64,000 nt of DNA from Lysinibacillus sp. B2A1 (GCA_002973635.1 CP027224.1:196501-260500); one strand, 5' to 3'; counted from the first letter of the stretch, positions 54,060 through 61,738 are shown. The notes: generated by a model not told the origin, from the sequence alone. Made by a program: numbers and translations.

Positions 54060-54074
54060 TGAGAATGTTTATCA
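54060..54074 (+). promoter_or_regulatory. Fur box before fusion B
   Basis: TGAGAATGTTTATCA matches 13 of 15 positions, 69 bp before the ATG at 54144. Confidence 0.72.
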
Positions 54075-54143
54075 TTTATAATGAAGACAAAAGTAATCAC
54101 CTAATTTTTCTATGTTTTCATTAGAAAGGTGTGGAAATCAACA

Positions 54144-55913
54144 ATGAAAATAGAGGATCATTTACTTTTGTGGAAATCGGCCTCTCTTCGCATATTTGAT
54201 ATCCGTTATACAAGGATAGAGCAAGATGAACAGCTTGCCTCATATCGGTTTCCTGCAAGCAGTTTCCTATATGCCAAGAAGGGAAAAGCAAATGTTTTAT
54301 TGGATGGTAAGAGCTATAGGCTAGAAAATTCTCATATATTACATAGTGGTAAAGGGGGATGCCTACATATCAGCTCAGTAGAGGAAGCCTTTGAGTATTA
54401 CCTGATTCTTTATAAAGCAAGTATGTCTTTTCCTTGTAAAACGGAGATACTTGCATTAATGGAACATGATAATCCATTCCAATACCAATATGCGTTTCAA
54501 GTTTATCATGCATTGACTTTACAAGAAAAACTTGAAGCCATGCATAGTGAATGGGAAACACAAGGGAACTTAGAGCATTTCCATGTTAAAGCATTGTTTT
54601 ATCAATTTGTTTACGAGCTTTTACGACAGCTCTATAAACAACAGGTGCATGTTCATAAACCTGATCTAGTTGAGCAAATTAAAGGTTATATTGAAGAATA
54701 TTATAGTCAGCCAATTACGAGAGAATCCATTGCACAAATTTTAAATTATAGTGTGCCCTATCTAGCAAAGCAGTTCAAACGTAAGACAGGTAGAAGTATT
54801 ATTGATTATCTTATTCATATAAGAATTCATAAGGCACAACAATTATTACTACATACCCAAGCAAGCTTGCAGGAAATAGCTTTCAGTGTTGGCTATGAAG
54901 ATGTTTCCTATTTTATTCGTATTTTTAAAAAATACAATGGGTTAACCCCTGTGCAATTTAGACAACAAAATCAGCATAGACGGAATGAATCGTATCGTCC
55001 TATTCATTGGCTCTCTTTGTCTAATGACAAGAAGTTACTGCAATATTATATTGATAATGATAATTATTATCATTATATACAAAAAGGAGATTTACCGATG
55101 AATAAGAAAGCAAAGTCTTCTATTATGGCGACTTTATTGTTATGCTTCACTTTATTGCTTAGTGCATGTTCTGGTACTACCATTACTGCTTCTAATAATG
55201 GAGAGACAAAAGCACCGACTAATCAGTCTACAGACGTACAATCGACAACGAAAATCGTATCTACGGTGAATGGTGATGTAGAAATTCCTATTGACCCAAA
55301 ACGTATTGTGACCGATTATTATCCAGGTTTTTTATTAACTATGGGCATTAAACCAATAGGAACACAGGAGCTTTATATGAAGAGCCCTTATTTGAAAGAG
55401 CATAATAAAGGAATTGCTTATTTTGAAGAATCTCTTGAAGCAGTAGTTGACTTAAAACCTGACCTTATAATTACTGGAGACGAGAAGAAATATGAAGCAT
55501 ATGCCAAAATAGCACCTACTATCTTAATACCATTTACTTTAGAAATGGATGCAACATTGGAGGAGTTTAGTAGAATTTTAGATAAAGAGGAAGAAGTGAA
55601 GTCTTGGTTAGATGACTATAATCAAAGAGTAGCTAAAGCCAGACAAACTGTTCAAAATATTATTGGTAAGGATGAAACAGTTACGATTTTAGCTGGTGGA
55701 GCAAAAAATGACATAACATTATACGGTAATGGCTATACAGGGCGGTCATTTTATGATGGGCTTGGACTAACTGCACCCGCAAAGATAGTAGAGGATATTG
55801 ATCCTGAAAAGCCTTGGCTGCAATTATCACCTGAATTGCTTACAGATTATGCGGGTGATTATATTTTTATGGCTGTTGATAAAGCTGTGGAAACATACGA
55901 TTATAAAAACTAG
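54144..55913 (+). CDS. AraC regulator - lipoprotein fusion B, cut short by an in-frame amber codon
   Basis: 589 residues with the same order as fusion A: cupin-like domain (about 1-115), AraC HTH (about 175-275; SIAQILNYSVPYLAKQFK, EIAFSVGYEDVSYFIRIFK), internal Met at 319 with a full lipoprotein signal (MNKKAKSS, hydrophobic core, LLLSAC, Cys 342), and an SBP domain. The frame ends at TAG (55911-55913) after TYDYKN, yet the next 48 codons encode the missing end of the SBP fold (PIWKTLDAVKNDQIFEID...). With that part the protein would be about 638 residues, like its paralogs (646 and 642). So this copy carries a nonsense mutation, or the TAG is read through. ATG 54144 aligns with the paralog starts; the frame is open to GTG 54129. 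The regulatory half should be intact. Confidence 0.82.
   Translation: MKIEDHLLLWKSASLRIFDIRYTRIEQDEQLASYRFPASSFLYAKKGKANVLLDGKSYRLENSHILHSGKGGCLHISSVEEAFEYYLILYKASMSFPCKTEILALMEHDNPFQYQYAFQVYHALTLQEKLEAMHSEWETQGNLEHFHVKALFYQFVYELLRQLYKQQVHVHKPDLVEQIKGYIEEYYSQPITRESIAQILNYSVPYLAKQFKRKTGRSIIDYLIHIRIHKAQQLLLHTQASLQEIAFSVGYEDVSYFIRIFKKYNGLTPVQFRQQNQHRRNESYRPIHWLSLSNDKKLLQYYIDNDNYYHYIQKGDLPMNKKAKSSIMATLLLCFTLLLSACSGTTITASNNGETKAPTNQSTDVQSTTKIVSTVNGDVEIPIDPKRIVTDYYPGFLLTMGIKPIGTQELYMKSPYLKEHNKGIAYFEESLEAVVDLKPDLIITGDEKKYEAYAKIAPTILIPFTLEMDATLEEFSRILDKEEEVKSWLDDYNQRVAKARQTVQNIIGKDETVTILAGGAKNDITLYGNGYTGRSFYDGLGLTAPAKIVEDIDPEKPWLQLSPELLTDYAGDYIFMAVDKAVETYDYKN
55051..55097 (+). promoter_or_regulatory. 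Fur-controlled promoter embedded in the coding sequence of fusion B
   Basis: -35 TTGATA (55051-55056), 17 bp, -10 TATATA (55074-55079). A perfect Fur box TGATAATTATTATCA (55058-55072) lies between them, extended on both sides by further GATAAT/ATTATC half-sites. AAAAAGGAG follows and then the internal ATG at 55098. The same DNA encodes the linker IDNDNYYHYIQ. Confidence 0.78.
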
Positions 55914-56060
55914 CCAATTTGGAAAACACTAGATGCTGTGAAAAATGACCAAATTTTTGAAATTGATGGATGGAGCTTCTGGTTTTCAGACCCTATCTCT
56001 ATATTAGGGCAAATAGAGGAAGTAACAGAGTTGTTAGTACAGCATGCCCAAGATAAATAA
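55914..56060 (+). pseudogene. Orphaned C-terminal end of fusion B after the amber codon
   Basis: In the same frame as fusion B, 48 sense codons and TAA follow the TAG. They encode the terminal helices of the SBP domain (IWKTLDAVKNDQIF, WFSDPISILGQIEEVTELL), comparable to the ends of the other SBPs. There is no start codon or ribosome binding site of its own. Confidence 0.85.
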
Positions 56061-56070
56061 ATGAAAAGAC

Positions 56071-56106
56071 ATCACTCAAGCATTGGATTGTTTGAGTGAT
56101 TTTTGT
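56071..56106 (+). terminator. Terminator after fusion B
   Basis: ATCACTCAA (56071-56079) pairs with TTGAGTGAT (56092-56100) and is followed by TTTTG. It lies after the second (TAA) stop, not after the TAG. Confidence 0.75.
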
Positions 56107-56134
56107 TTTGTGTACTATTGCTAGAAAATTATAT

Positions 56135-56149
56135 TGAGAACCATTATCA
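56135..56149 (+). promoter_or_regulatory. Fur box before fusion C
   Basis: TGAGAACCATTATCA matches 13 of 15 positions, 49 bp before the GTG start. Confidence 0.75.
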
Positions 56150-56173
56150 ATTGTAATAAACTTGGAGGTAGTG

Positions 56174-56191
56174 ATGAATTGGAAGGAATGA
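56174..56191 (+). other. Five-codon upstream reading frame (MNWKE stop) before fusion C
   Basis: ATG 56174 has an ideal GGAGG site (56164-56168) but stops at TGA after five codons. It is in frame with the GTG start of fusion C seven bases later. It is either a leader peptide or the severed original start of fusion C, whose paralog at 54129 begins in a similar way (WKS). Confidence 0.45.
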
Positions 56192-56197
56192 TGTAGG

Positions 56198-58126
56198 GTG
56201 GTACCAGAAGAGGAGTTTCTATTTCTTTGGAATCATGCAACGATTAAAGTGCTCGATATAAGATATGAGCTATTCAAACCTGAGGAAATAGGAAAATCAT
56301 ATAAATTACCTGCTAATATGTTTCTTTATTCCACAGGTGGTGGTGCAGAAGTCCAGATCGATTTAACAAAATACACACTAGAGGGCTTTCATCTTATTCA
56401 CGGTGGGAAGGGTTCCACTCTAAAAATCGTTGCTACAGACAAAGGGTTTGAATACTATTTGGTATTTTATCGAGCCTCCATCCCTTTAACCTCTAATAAA
56501 CTAATAGCAAGAGCCATGCAAAGAAATAATCCTTTCAAATATCAATACAGTCTTATCCCTAACTCACCTATTACAATGTTCGAAAAAATACATAATATGT
56601 ATATGAAATGGGAAAATGCCAGTCACCTCAGAAGATTTACCATTAAATCACTATTCTATCAATTATTAAATGAGATTTTCATGCAGTTTGAGCAGGAGAA
56701 TGTCGACATTAGAAAGTTAAATGTCTCTAGTCAAATTAAAGCCTATCTAGAAGAAAACTATGCGAAGCCACTGACTTTAAAATCTATTGCGAAGGCATTA
56801 CGCTACAGCCCATCTCATTTATCCATTCAATTTAAGCAACAAATAGGTTGTAGTCCTATTGAGTATTTAATACAGCTTCGCATTGAAAAGGCTACGATAT
56901 TACTTGTAAAGACAGATGCTAGCTTACGTGAAATTGCTATGAATGTGGGATATGGTGATGTTTACTATTTTAGTAGATTGTTCAAAAAAAGAGTAGGTAT
57001 TTCACCCACGCAATTCCGTCAAAAAGAGCAAGCCATTGGTTTTGTAAAGGATAGTCCTTCAATGTGTGAAAGATACTCCATTGTCGATTTTAGTTTCCAA
57101 CATTATATTGAGAATGGTTATCAATATACAGAGAGGAAGTATGAATCGATGAATAAAAGAGGAAATTCAACTATTGCCACACTTTTATTGTGTCTTACAC
57201 TTTTATTAAGTGCCTGTACTGGCGGAGCTGTCAGTAATACTTCAAGTGAAGAAAACCAAGCACCTACTACGCAAACAGAAGCAACTGCATCACAGACGAA
57301 AATTGTCTCTACAATTAAAGGAGATGTAGAAATACCAATTAATCCCGAACGAGTAGTTGTGATGTATTATATTGGCGATGTGCTAGCTTTTGGTGTAACA
57401 CCTGTTGGTTCTTCAAAAATCCAAGAGGGAGCTGCATTTGAGGAGGAATTAAAAAATACTCAAAATTTAGGTGAATGGTTTGAGCCTAATGTCGAGGCAG
57501 TGATACAACTAAAACCAGATGTTATTATTGTACCAAGTAATGAAGAACTATATGGGCAAATGGAAAAAATTGCGCCTACAATCGTCATAGATGATGCCAC
57601 AACATCATTAGATGAACGCTTAACAAAGATTGGTGAAGTGCTAGGTAAAGAAAAAGAGGCAAAAGAACTTTTGGCTAATTTTTATGAAAAAGTAGAGGAT
57701 AGTCAAGAAAAGCTAAAAGAGGCAGGAATTTTAGACAAGACCGTTAGTATTATGGAAGGCGGCAAGGGAAAAATGTCAGTAGTGACAAGCTATACCTTTG
57801 GACGAGGCTCACAAATAATATATGAGCATTTGGGATTGAAAGCTCCAGAAATTATTCAACAGAAGATTGATGAGAAGAATAATAAACAGCAGGCAATGGA
57901 TGTTTCTTTAGAGACATTAACGGATTATGCAGGTGATTATGTTTTTCGTTCATCCTATGAGGGAATGGCAGATTTAACGAACCATCCAGTATGGACCAAT
58001 ATTCCGGCTATTAAAGAAGGTAGACTTATTGAAATAGATTTTGGTTTTTGTTATTACAATGACATTTATTCATTAAATAAACAACTAGATTTCATTGTGG
58101 ATCGTTTATTGGCAACGACAAAATAA
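56198..58126 (+). CDS. AraC regulator - siderophore-binding lipoprotein fusion C
   Basis: An uninterrupted 642-residue frame with the fusion A layout: cupin-like domain (about 1-120), AraC HTH (about 175-275; SIAKALRYSPSHLSIQFK, EIAMNVGYGDVYYFSRLFK, GISPTQFRQ), internal Met at 318 with a full lipoprotein signal (MNKRGNST, hydrophobic core, LLLSAC, Cys 340), and an SBP domain (about 370-642; IPINPERVVVMYYIGDV, LKPDVIIVPSNEELYGQ, KIAPTIVIDDA, GRGSQIIYEHLGL). The internal start has a Fur box and AGAGGAAG before it. GTG at 56198 is used with GGAAGGA 10 bp upstream. As with fusion A, a whole product would be membrane-tethered with regulator inside and receptor outside, and a free lipoprotein of 325 residues can also be made. 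Ligand unknown. Confidence 0.85.
   Translation: MVPEEEFLFLWNHATIKVLDIRYELFKPEEIGKSYKLPANMFLYSTGGGAEVQIDLTKYTLEGFHLIHGGKGSTLKIVATDKGFEYYLVFYRASIPLTSNKLIARAMQRNNPFKYQYSLIPNSPITMFEKIHNMYMKWENASHLRRFTIKSLFYQLLNEIFMQFEQENVDIRKLNVSSQIKAYLEENYAKPLTLKSIAKALRYSPSHLSIQFKQQIGCSPIEYLIQLRIEKATILLVKTDASLREIAMNVGYGDVYYFSRLFKKRVGISPTQFRQKEQAIGFVKDSPSMCERYSIVDFSFQHYIENGYQYTERKYESMNKRGNSTIATLLLCLTLLLSACTGGAVSNTSSEENQAPTTQTEATASQTKIVSTIKGDVEIPINPERVVVMYYIGDVLAFGVTPVGSSKIQEGAAFEEELKNTQNLGEWFEPNVEAVIQLKPDVIIVPSNEELYGQMEKIAPTIVIDDATTSLDERLTKIGEVLGKEKEAKELLANFYEKVEDSQEKLKEAGILDKTVSIMEGGKGKMSVVTSYTFGRGSQIIYEHLGLKAPEIIQQKIDEKNNKQQAMDVSLETLTDYAGDYVFRSSYEGMADLTNHPVWTNIPAIKEGRLIEIDFGFCYYNDIYSLNKQLDFIVDRLLATTK
57109..57148 (+). 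promoter_or_regulatory. Fur box and ribosome binding site embedded in the coding sequence of fusion C
   Basis: TGAGAATGGTTATCA (57109-57123, 13 of 15 positions) is followed at once by a -10-like TATACA (57125-57130), AGAGGAAG (57131-57138) and the internal ATG at 57149. The -35 is poor. The DNA also encodes the linker IENGYQYTE. Confidence 0.65.
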
Positions 58127-58133
58127 GTATGAT

Positions 58134-58180
58134 AAAAGCTGCTTACTAGTTTTTAAGTTACTAGAAAGGCAGCTTTTTTT
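58134..58180 (+). terminator. Terminator after fusion C
   Basis: AAAAGCTGC-TT-ACTAGT pairs with ACTAGAAAGGCAGCTTTT with a small asymmetric bulge and is followed by a T run. It may also serve the convergent MFS gene. Confidence 0.75.
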
Positions 58181-58200
58181 GGATAGAAATGATGCAATAA

Positions 58201-59424
58201 TTATACAAGAGATGCTTTGTTTTCTCTTGTCTCTTTCTTTGCAGTATGATCAATGACTAAGCCTTTATGTGAAGAAAATACATATATAATTAGTAGAAGA
58301 CTAATTGTAATGCAAATCCAATAAGGTGTATTTGGATGTATACGATATAATTCTGTCCCAACAATTGGTGCAACTAATGAACCAACTCCAGTAGCAACGG
58401 CTGTTAAACCGCCAGCAGCACCCTGATTTTCCTTTCCAGCTGCCAAGGAAATGCCAGATGTATAACCCGACATTAGAAAACCTCCACCAATGCCAAACAG
58501 CATAAAGGCAATCACAAATCCAGCTAAATGATTCCACTCTATTAATAGGACAAAGCCTAATAGAAGTATTGGCAAACCGATACGTACAAGTCTACGTGGT
58601 GAATACTGACGTTTTTGAATAACTGTCATTTGTACAAGCGCCATCATTATACCAACGGCAAACATACCAATACCTACCCAGATTGCTGTTTCCTTAGAAT
58701 CTAATGAAAAACGATCCTGTATAAAAAATCCAGATGTTACTTGAAGCATAACAATCATGGACATAACACTCGTAGCAATAAGTAGATAGGGACGAAGACC
58801 ACTAGTTGTTAATTTAATTTTAGTGCGTTTATTGGCTACTAAGGTCGGCTCTGTTTTAGGAATTTGTATGGCTATTAAAATGACAGCGATTAATGCAAGG
58901 ACAGCTGTGATAATAACTGGGAAAATTAGATTGATTGTTGATAGAAGTGCTCCTAAGGCCGGACCAATAATAAAGCCAATGCCTGTAGCTGCACCTATCA
59001 TGGCCATACCTGCTGATCTTTCTTGCACAGATGTGAGATCTGCCATCAATGCCTGTGAGGATGATGAAATCGCTGGGAAAAAGAAGCCAAACAAAATCCT
59101 TGAGCTAAGTAATAGCATGAATACAACATTGATTGGTAATAAATCCTTCATGCCTACCCATCCTAAAAAGGCGAAAAAGGCTAAGCTAAATGAGAAACCA
59201 ATAAATCCAATTACCATGACCTTTTTCCGACCTATACGATCACTTTGTGCTCCCCAAAAAGGAGCCGCTAGTAATAATACTAAGGCAGCGATAGAAATAA
59301 CAATTCCAGCATGCCTTTCCTGAAGCCCTATCTCGCGAATTAAGGGTGCAAGAATTGGGATTATTACCCCGAAACCTATATAACAAATAATCATTGATAA
59401 AAAAATAACTTTTTTTGGCTGCAA
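58201..59424 (-). CDS. MFS transporter, probable siderophore exporter
   Basis: A 407-residue, 12-helix major facilitator of the DHA1 drug-efflux type: the signature GAQSDRIGRKKVMVIG after helix 2, helix 4 SRILFGFFFPAISSSSQALMAD, and a motif-C-like GIGFIIGPALGALLS in helix 5 typical of antiporters. It is most like exporters such as YmfD, which secretes bacillibactin in B. subtilis, so an iron-regulated siderophore exporter is plausible. TTG at 59424 is chosen because AAAGGAGG lies 7 bp upstream; the frame is open to 59457 but that stretch overlaps the Fur box. It is divergent from the lipoprotein gene at 59651. Confidence 0.85.
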   Translation of the reverse strand: MQPKKVIFLSMIICYIGFGVIIPILAPLIREIGLQERHAGIVISIAALVLLLAAPFWGAQSDRIGRKKVMVIGFIGFSFSLAFFAFLGWVGMKDLLPINVVFMLLLSSRILFGFFFPAISSSSQALMADLTSVQERSAGMAMIGAATGIGFIIGPALGALLSTINLIFPVIITAVLALIAVILIAIQIPKTEPTLVANKRTKIKLTTSGLRPYLLIATSVMSMIVMLQVTSGFFIQDRFSLDSKETAIWVGIGMFAVGIMMALVQMTVIQKRQYSPRRLVRIGLPILLLGFVLLIEWNHLAGFVIAFMLFGIGGGFLMSGYTSGISLAAGKENQGAAGGLTAVATGVGSLVAPIVGTELYRIHPNTPYWICITISLLLIIYVFSSHKGLVIDHTAKKETRENKASLV

Positions 59425-59441
59425 GTCAATTCCTCCTTTAT

Positions 59442-59456
59442 TGATAATAATTATCA
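59442..59456 (-). promoter_or_regulatory. Fur box (perfect) before the MFS gene
   Basis: TGATAATAATTATCA matches the 7-1-7 consensus exactly and lies 18 bp upstream of the TTG start. Confidence 0.85.
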
Positions 59457-59536
59457 ATGTGTATTGTATGAGCTGCTACTCAGTAAGGGATTTTCTTTAA
59501 CGGCAAATGGATTTTTTAACAACAGTTTTGACGAAA

Positions 59537-59567
59537 AAAATCCGTCTACTAGTATAAATAATCCCGG
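59537..59567 (+). promoter_or_regulatory. TCCGTC motif, second copy
   Basis: AAAATCCGTCTA (59537-59548) is identical over 12 bases to the copy at 47897-47908. A weaker ATCCCGG follows at 59561-59567, about 21 bp on. It lies between divergent Fur-controlled genes and may bind an AraC-type activator. Confidence 0.45.
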
Positions 59568-59607
59568 AAATGGTAGAAAGATAAAAATTTTTATATAAAC
59601 TTAATAA

Positions 59608-59622
59608 TGATATTGATTATCA
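59608..59622 (+). promoter_or_regulatory. Fur box before the last lipoprotein gene
   Basis: TGATATTGATTATCA matches 14 of 15 positions, and a second overlapping site, TGATTATCATTTTCA, starts at 59614. Confidence 0.8.
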
Positions 59623-59650
59623 TTTTCAATAGTTATGGAGGAATAGATAG

Positions 59651-60601
59651 ATGTGTAGATTGAAAAATTATAAATGTATTTTTGTTTTTCTTTGTTTACT
59701 ACTCATGGTGACAGGATGTTCTAGGAACACAACAGAAGTAGATATGAAGAAGGAGGCTCCTAATTCTACAGTGGAACAGACTCAGTATCCAAAAATAATT
59801 CACCATTTAGAAGGCAGTACAACTATTGATAAAAAGCCCGAAAGAATTGCGACACCCTACATATCCTTTGTAGATTATTTAGCTGTTTTAGGTGTATTTC
59901 CAATTGCTGGTCAAGGGATTGGTACTATTCAGAGAAATTTCCCTTACTTAAATGAGTTAATAAAAGATCATACAATTATAGATCTTGGTCAGGAAGTAGA
60001 TATTGAAAAGGTACTTGCTGTTAAACCAGATTTGATTATTGCAGCTGATGATATGAGCGACAAATACGAACAATTATCTAAAATAGCTCCAACAGTGATT
60101 TTGCCACAAGCAGGCGATTGGAGAGAAACATTAATGCAAATTGGTGAAATTGTTGGAGCTGAAGAAAAAGTAAGAGAAGTACTAGTAGATTTTGATGAAA
60201 AAACGGCTAGATATAAACAAGAACTTAGTAAGTATAGTAATGAAACTGTATTGTTTACAATGTACCAGGGGAAAGAAAAATTTGTCACATGGGATATAGA
60301 AAGGTTTGAACCCTTTTATAATGGATTAGGATTAAAGCCAGTTCCAGAGGCTGAAAAAGGGGGAACCATAAGTCTAGAAGGCCTAGGTAAACTAAATCCA
60401 GATCATATTTTCGTTGTGAATAATTGGCAAACACCAATTGCAGGTGGTGTTGAAAAAGATTTGGAACATAGCGCCGTTTGGTCAAGTTTAAACGCAGTTA
60501 AAAATAAGCAAGTTTATTACTTAGATGATCCATCTTTACCTGGTCCATTAGCTCTTGCCAAAATAAAAGGAATTGAAGATATTTATAATGCATTAAAATA
60601 G
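59651..60601 (+). CDS. Iron-siderophore substrate-binding lipoprotein
   Basis: A 316-residue receptor: signal with lipobox LLLMVTGC (Cys 23), charged linker, then a Peripla_BP_2 domain (TIDKKPERIATPYISFVDYLAVLGVFPIAG, AVKPDLIIAADDMSDKYEQLSKIAPTVIL, GLGKLNPDHIFVVN, SLNAVKNKQVYYLD). GGAGG precedes the ATG. It is convergent with a PchR-like regulator gene and divergent from the MFS gene. It probably forms a functional set with the regulator, the TCCGTC motif and the exporter. Confidence 0.9.
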   Translation: MCRLKNYKCIFVFLCLLLMVTGCSRNTTEVDMKKEAPNSTVEQTQYPKIIHHLEGSTTIDKKPERIATPYISFVDYLAVLGVFPIAGQGIGTIQRNFPYLNELIKDHTIIDLGQEVDIEKVLAVKPDLIIAADDMSDKYEQLSKIAPTVILPQAGDWRETLMQIGEIVGAEEKVREVLVDFDEKTARYKQELSKYSNETVLFTMYQGKEKFVTWDIERFEPFYNGLGLKPVPEAEKGGTISLEGLGKLNPDHIFVVNNWQTPIAGGVEKDLEHSAVWSSLNAVKNKQVYYLDDPSLPGPLALAKIKGIEDIYNALK

Positions 60602-60609
60602 GACAATGT

Positions 60610-60650
60610 AAAAATTCTCTCAATGATTGAAAAATCTTGAGAGAATTTTT
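60610..60650. terminator. Bidirectional terminator between lipoprotein and regulator genes
   Basis: A perfect 14 bp stem (60610-60623 with 60637-60650) has A/T runs on both sides. The two genes are convergent. Confidence 0.85.
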
Positions 60651-60658
60651 AAGAATGA

Positions 60659-61606
60659 CTATTTTTTTAATATTTCACTAGGGTTATAACCAAATGTTTT
60701 CCGAAATAATGTAGCAAAATGACTTAAATTTTGATACCCAACCATTAGCGCTGTTTCGCTGACATTTGCCTTTCCATGCTCTAAAATTTTTCGAGCTTCT
60801 AGCATCCGCAAATCTCTAACATAGCCGAATACGGTTGTATCAAATAGTTCTTTAAAGCCATATTTTAATTTATAGTCATTTAAGCCAATCATTTTGGCTA
60901 GTGCTAAAATACTTGGAGGCGTTCTCCAGCAGTTGTTTAAAATCTCCTTAGCATGATAGAGAGCATGAATATCAGTTTCATTAAGCTTCGTGGCGGCTTT
61001 TTTCTTATTCTCTTCAAGCTCTATTCCGTTTAAATGAAGGGTTAATAATTCAAGTGCTTTTCCCTCTATATAGAGCTGTTTCAGCATACCAGTATAAGGA
61101 CAATTCTTTATTTGCTCGATTAGTCTATGAATGTAAGAGGGCTCGGATATTTGCTGACAAAAAAATGACTGCTCAAAAAGATGTTTATTTTCTAATAATA
61201 ATTGTTTAAAGTACCTTAAATCTATACGTAATTCCATCATGACTACCTTTTCCTTCGGCGCCAGCTCTGAATATATTTTCGTGTCTTGAACAAATAGAAA
61301 ATTGGAGGTGTTGGCAGCTAAGCTAAATTCCTTGCCATTTGTTCCCCAAAAACCATCCCCAGATAGTGGATAGAACAATTCAAGGTGAGGATAACGAACG
61401 TCGCAGCTTAAAGATATAGGTTCATTTGTTTGAGCCTGAAACCAATTCATTTCCATACCTACTCTTAAAAGCTGTCTTTCAATAATGCCTGAGCCATTAT
61501 GGATTGATAAGTTGTAAGTTTTTTGATTAGATGGAAAAATCAACTGTCTGCATTCAATTTCGCTATAGAGTGAGTCTAAATCATTTGTATCGATGTTTAA
61601 ATTCAA
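60659..61606 (-). CDS. PchR-like AraC-family transcriptional regulator
   Basis: A 315-residue regulator. The effector domain (about 1-205) has SIHNGSGIIERQLLRVGMEM and LELFYPLSGDGFWGTNGKEF. The double helix-turn-helix (about 215-313) has ALAKMIGLNDYKLKYGFKELFD, TTVFGYVRDLRMLEARKIL and ALMVGYQNLSHFATLFRKTFGYNP. The TTVFGYVRD segment links it to the PchR group and to the regulator at 50270. It starts with TTG after AAGGAG and has a weak Fur-like site upstream. It should activate siderophore uptake when loaded with its ligand. Confidence 0.88.
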   Translation of the reverse strand: MNLNIDTNDLDSLYSEIECRQLIFPSNQKTYNLSIHNGSGIIERQLLRVGMEMNWFQAQTNEPISLSCDVRYPHLELFYPLSGDGFWGTNGKEFSLAANTSNFLFVQDTKIYSELAPKEKVVMMELRIDLRYFKQLLLENKHLFEQSFFCQQISEPSYIHRLIEQIKNCPYTGMLKQLYIEGKALELLTLHLNGIELEENKKKAATKLNETDIHALYHAKEILNNCWRTPPSILALAKMIGLNDYKLKYGFKELFDTTVFGYVRDLRMLEARKILEHGKANVSETALMVGYQNLSHFATLFRKTFGYNPSEILKK

Positions 61607-61667
61607 TTCTTGAACGCTCCTTAAGTAATAAGATATGTTAAAAATTTCTTATTATATCCACTATAAA

Positions 61668-61682
61668 TGAGAACGATTTTCA
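61668..61682 (-). promoter_or_regulatory. Degenerate Fur box before the PchR-like gene
   Basis: TGAGAACGATTTTCA matches about 12 of 15 positions, 62 bp before the TTG start. Confidence 0.6.
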
Positions 61683-61694
61683 TTGCAAATGAAG

Positions 61695-61731
61695 GGGCTG
61701 TATAACTTTTTAGACAAAAAGTAAACAGCCC
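61695..61731 (-). terminator. Terminator of the feo operon
   Basis: GGGCTGT (61695-61701) pairs with ACAGCCC (61725-61731), with an inner ACTTTTT/AAAAAGT helix. It lies directly after the permease stop. Confidence 0.75.
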
Positions 61732-61738
61732 TCTTTTA

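Noticed and set aside
58823..59323. 166-codon plus-strand open frame inside the MFS gene
   Set aside because: It is antisense to a clear 12-helix transporter, lacks a ribosome binding site and has a composition typical of a shadow of hydrophobic codons.
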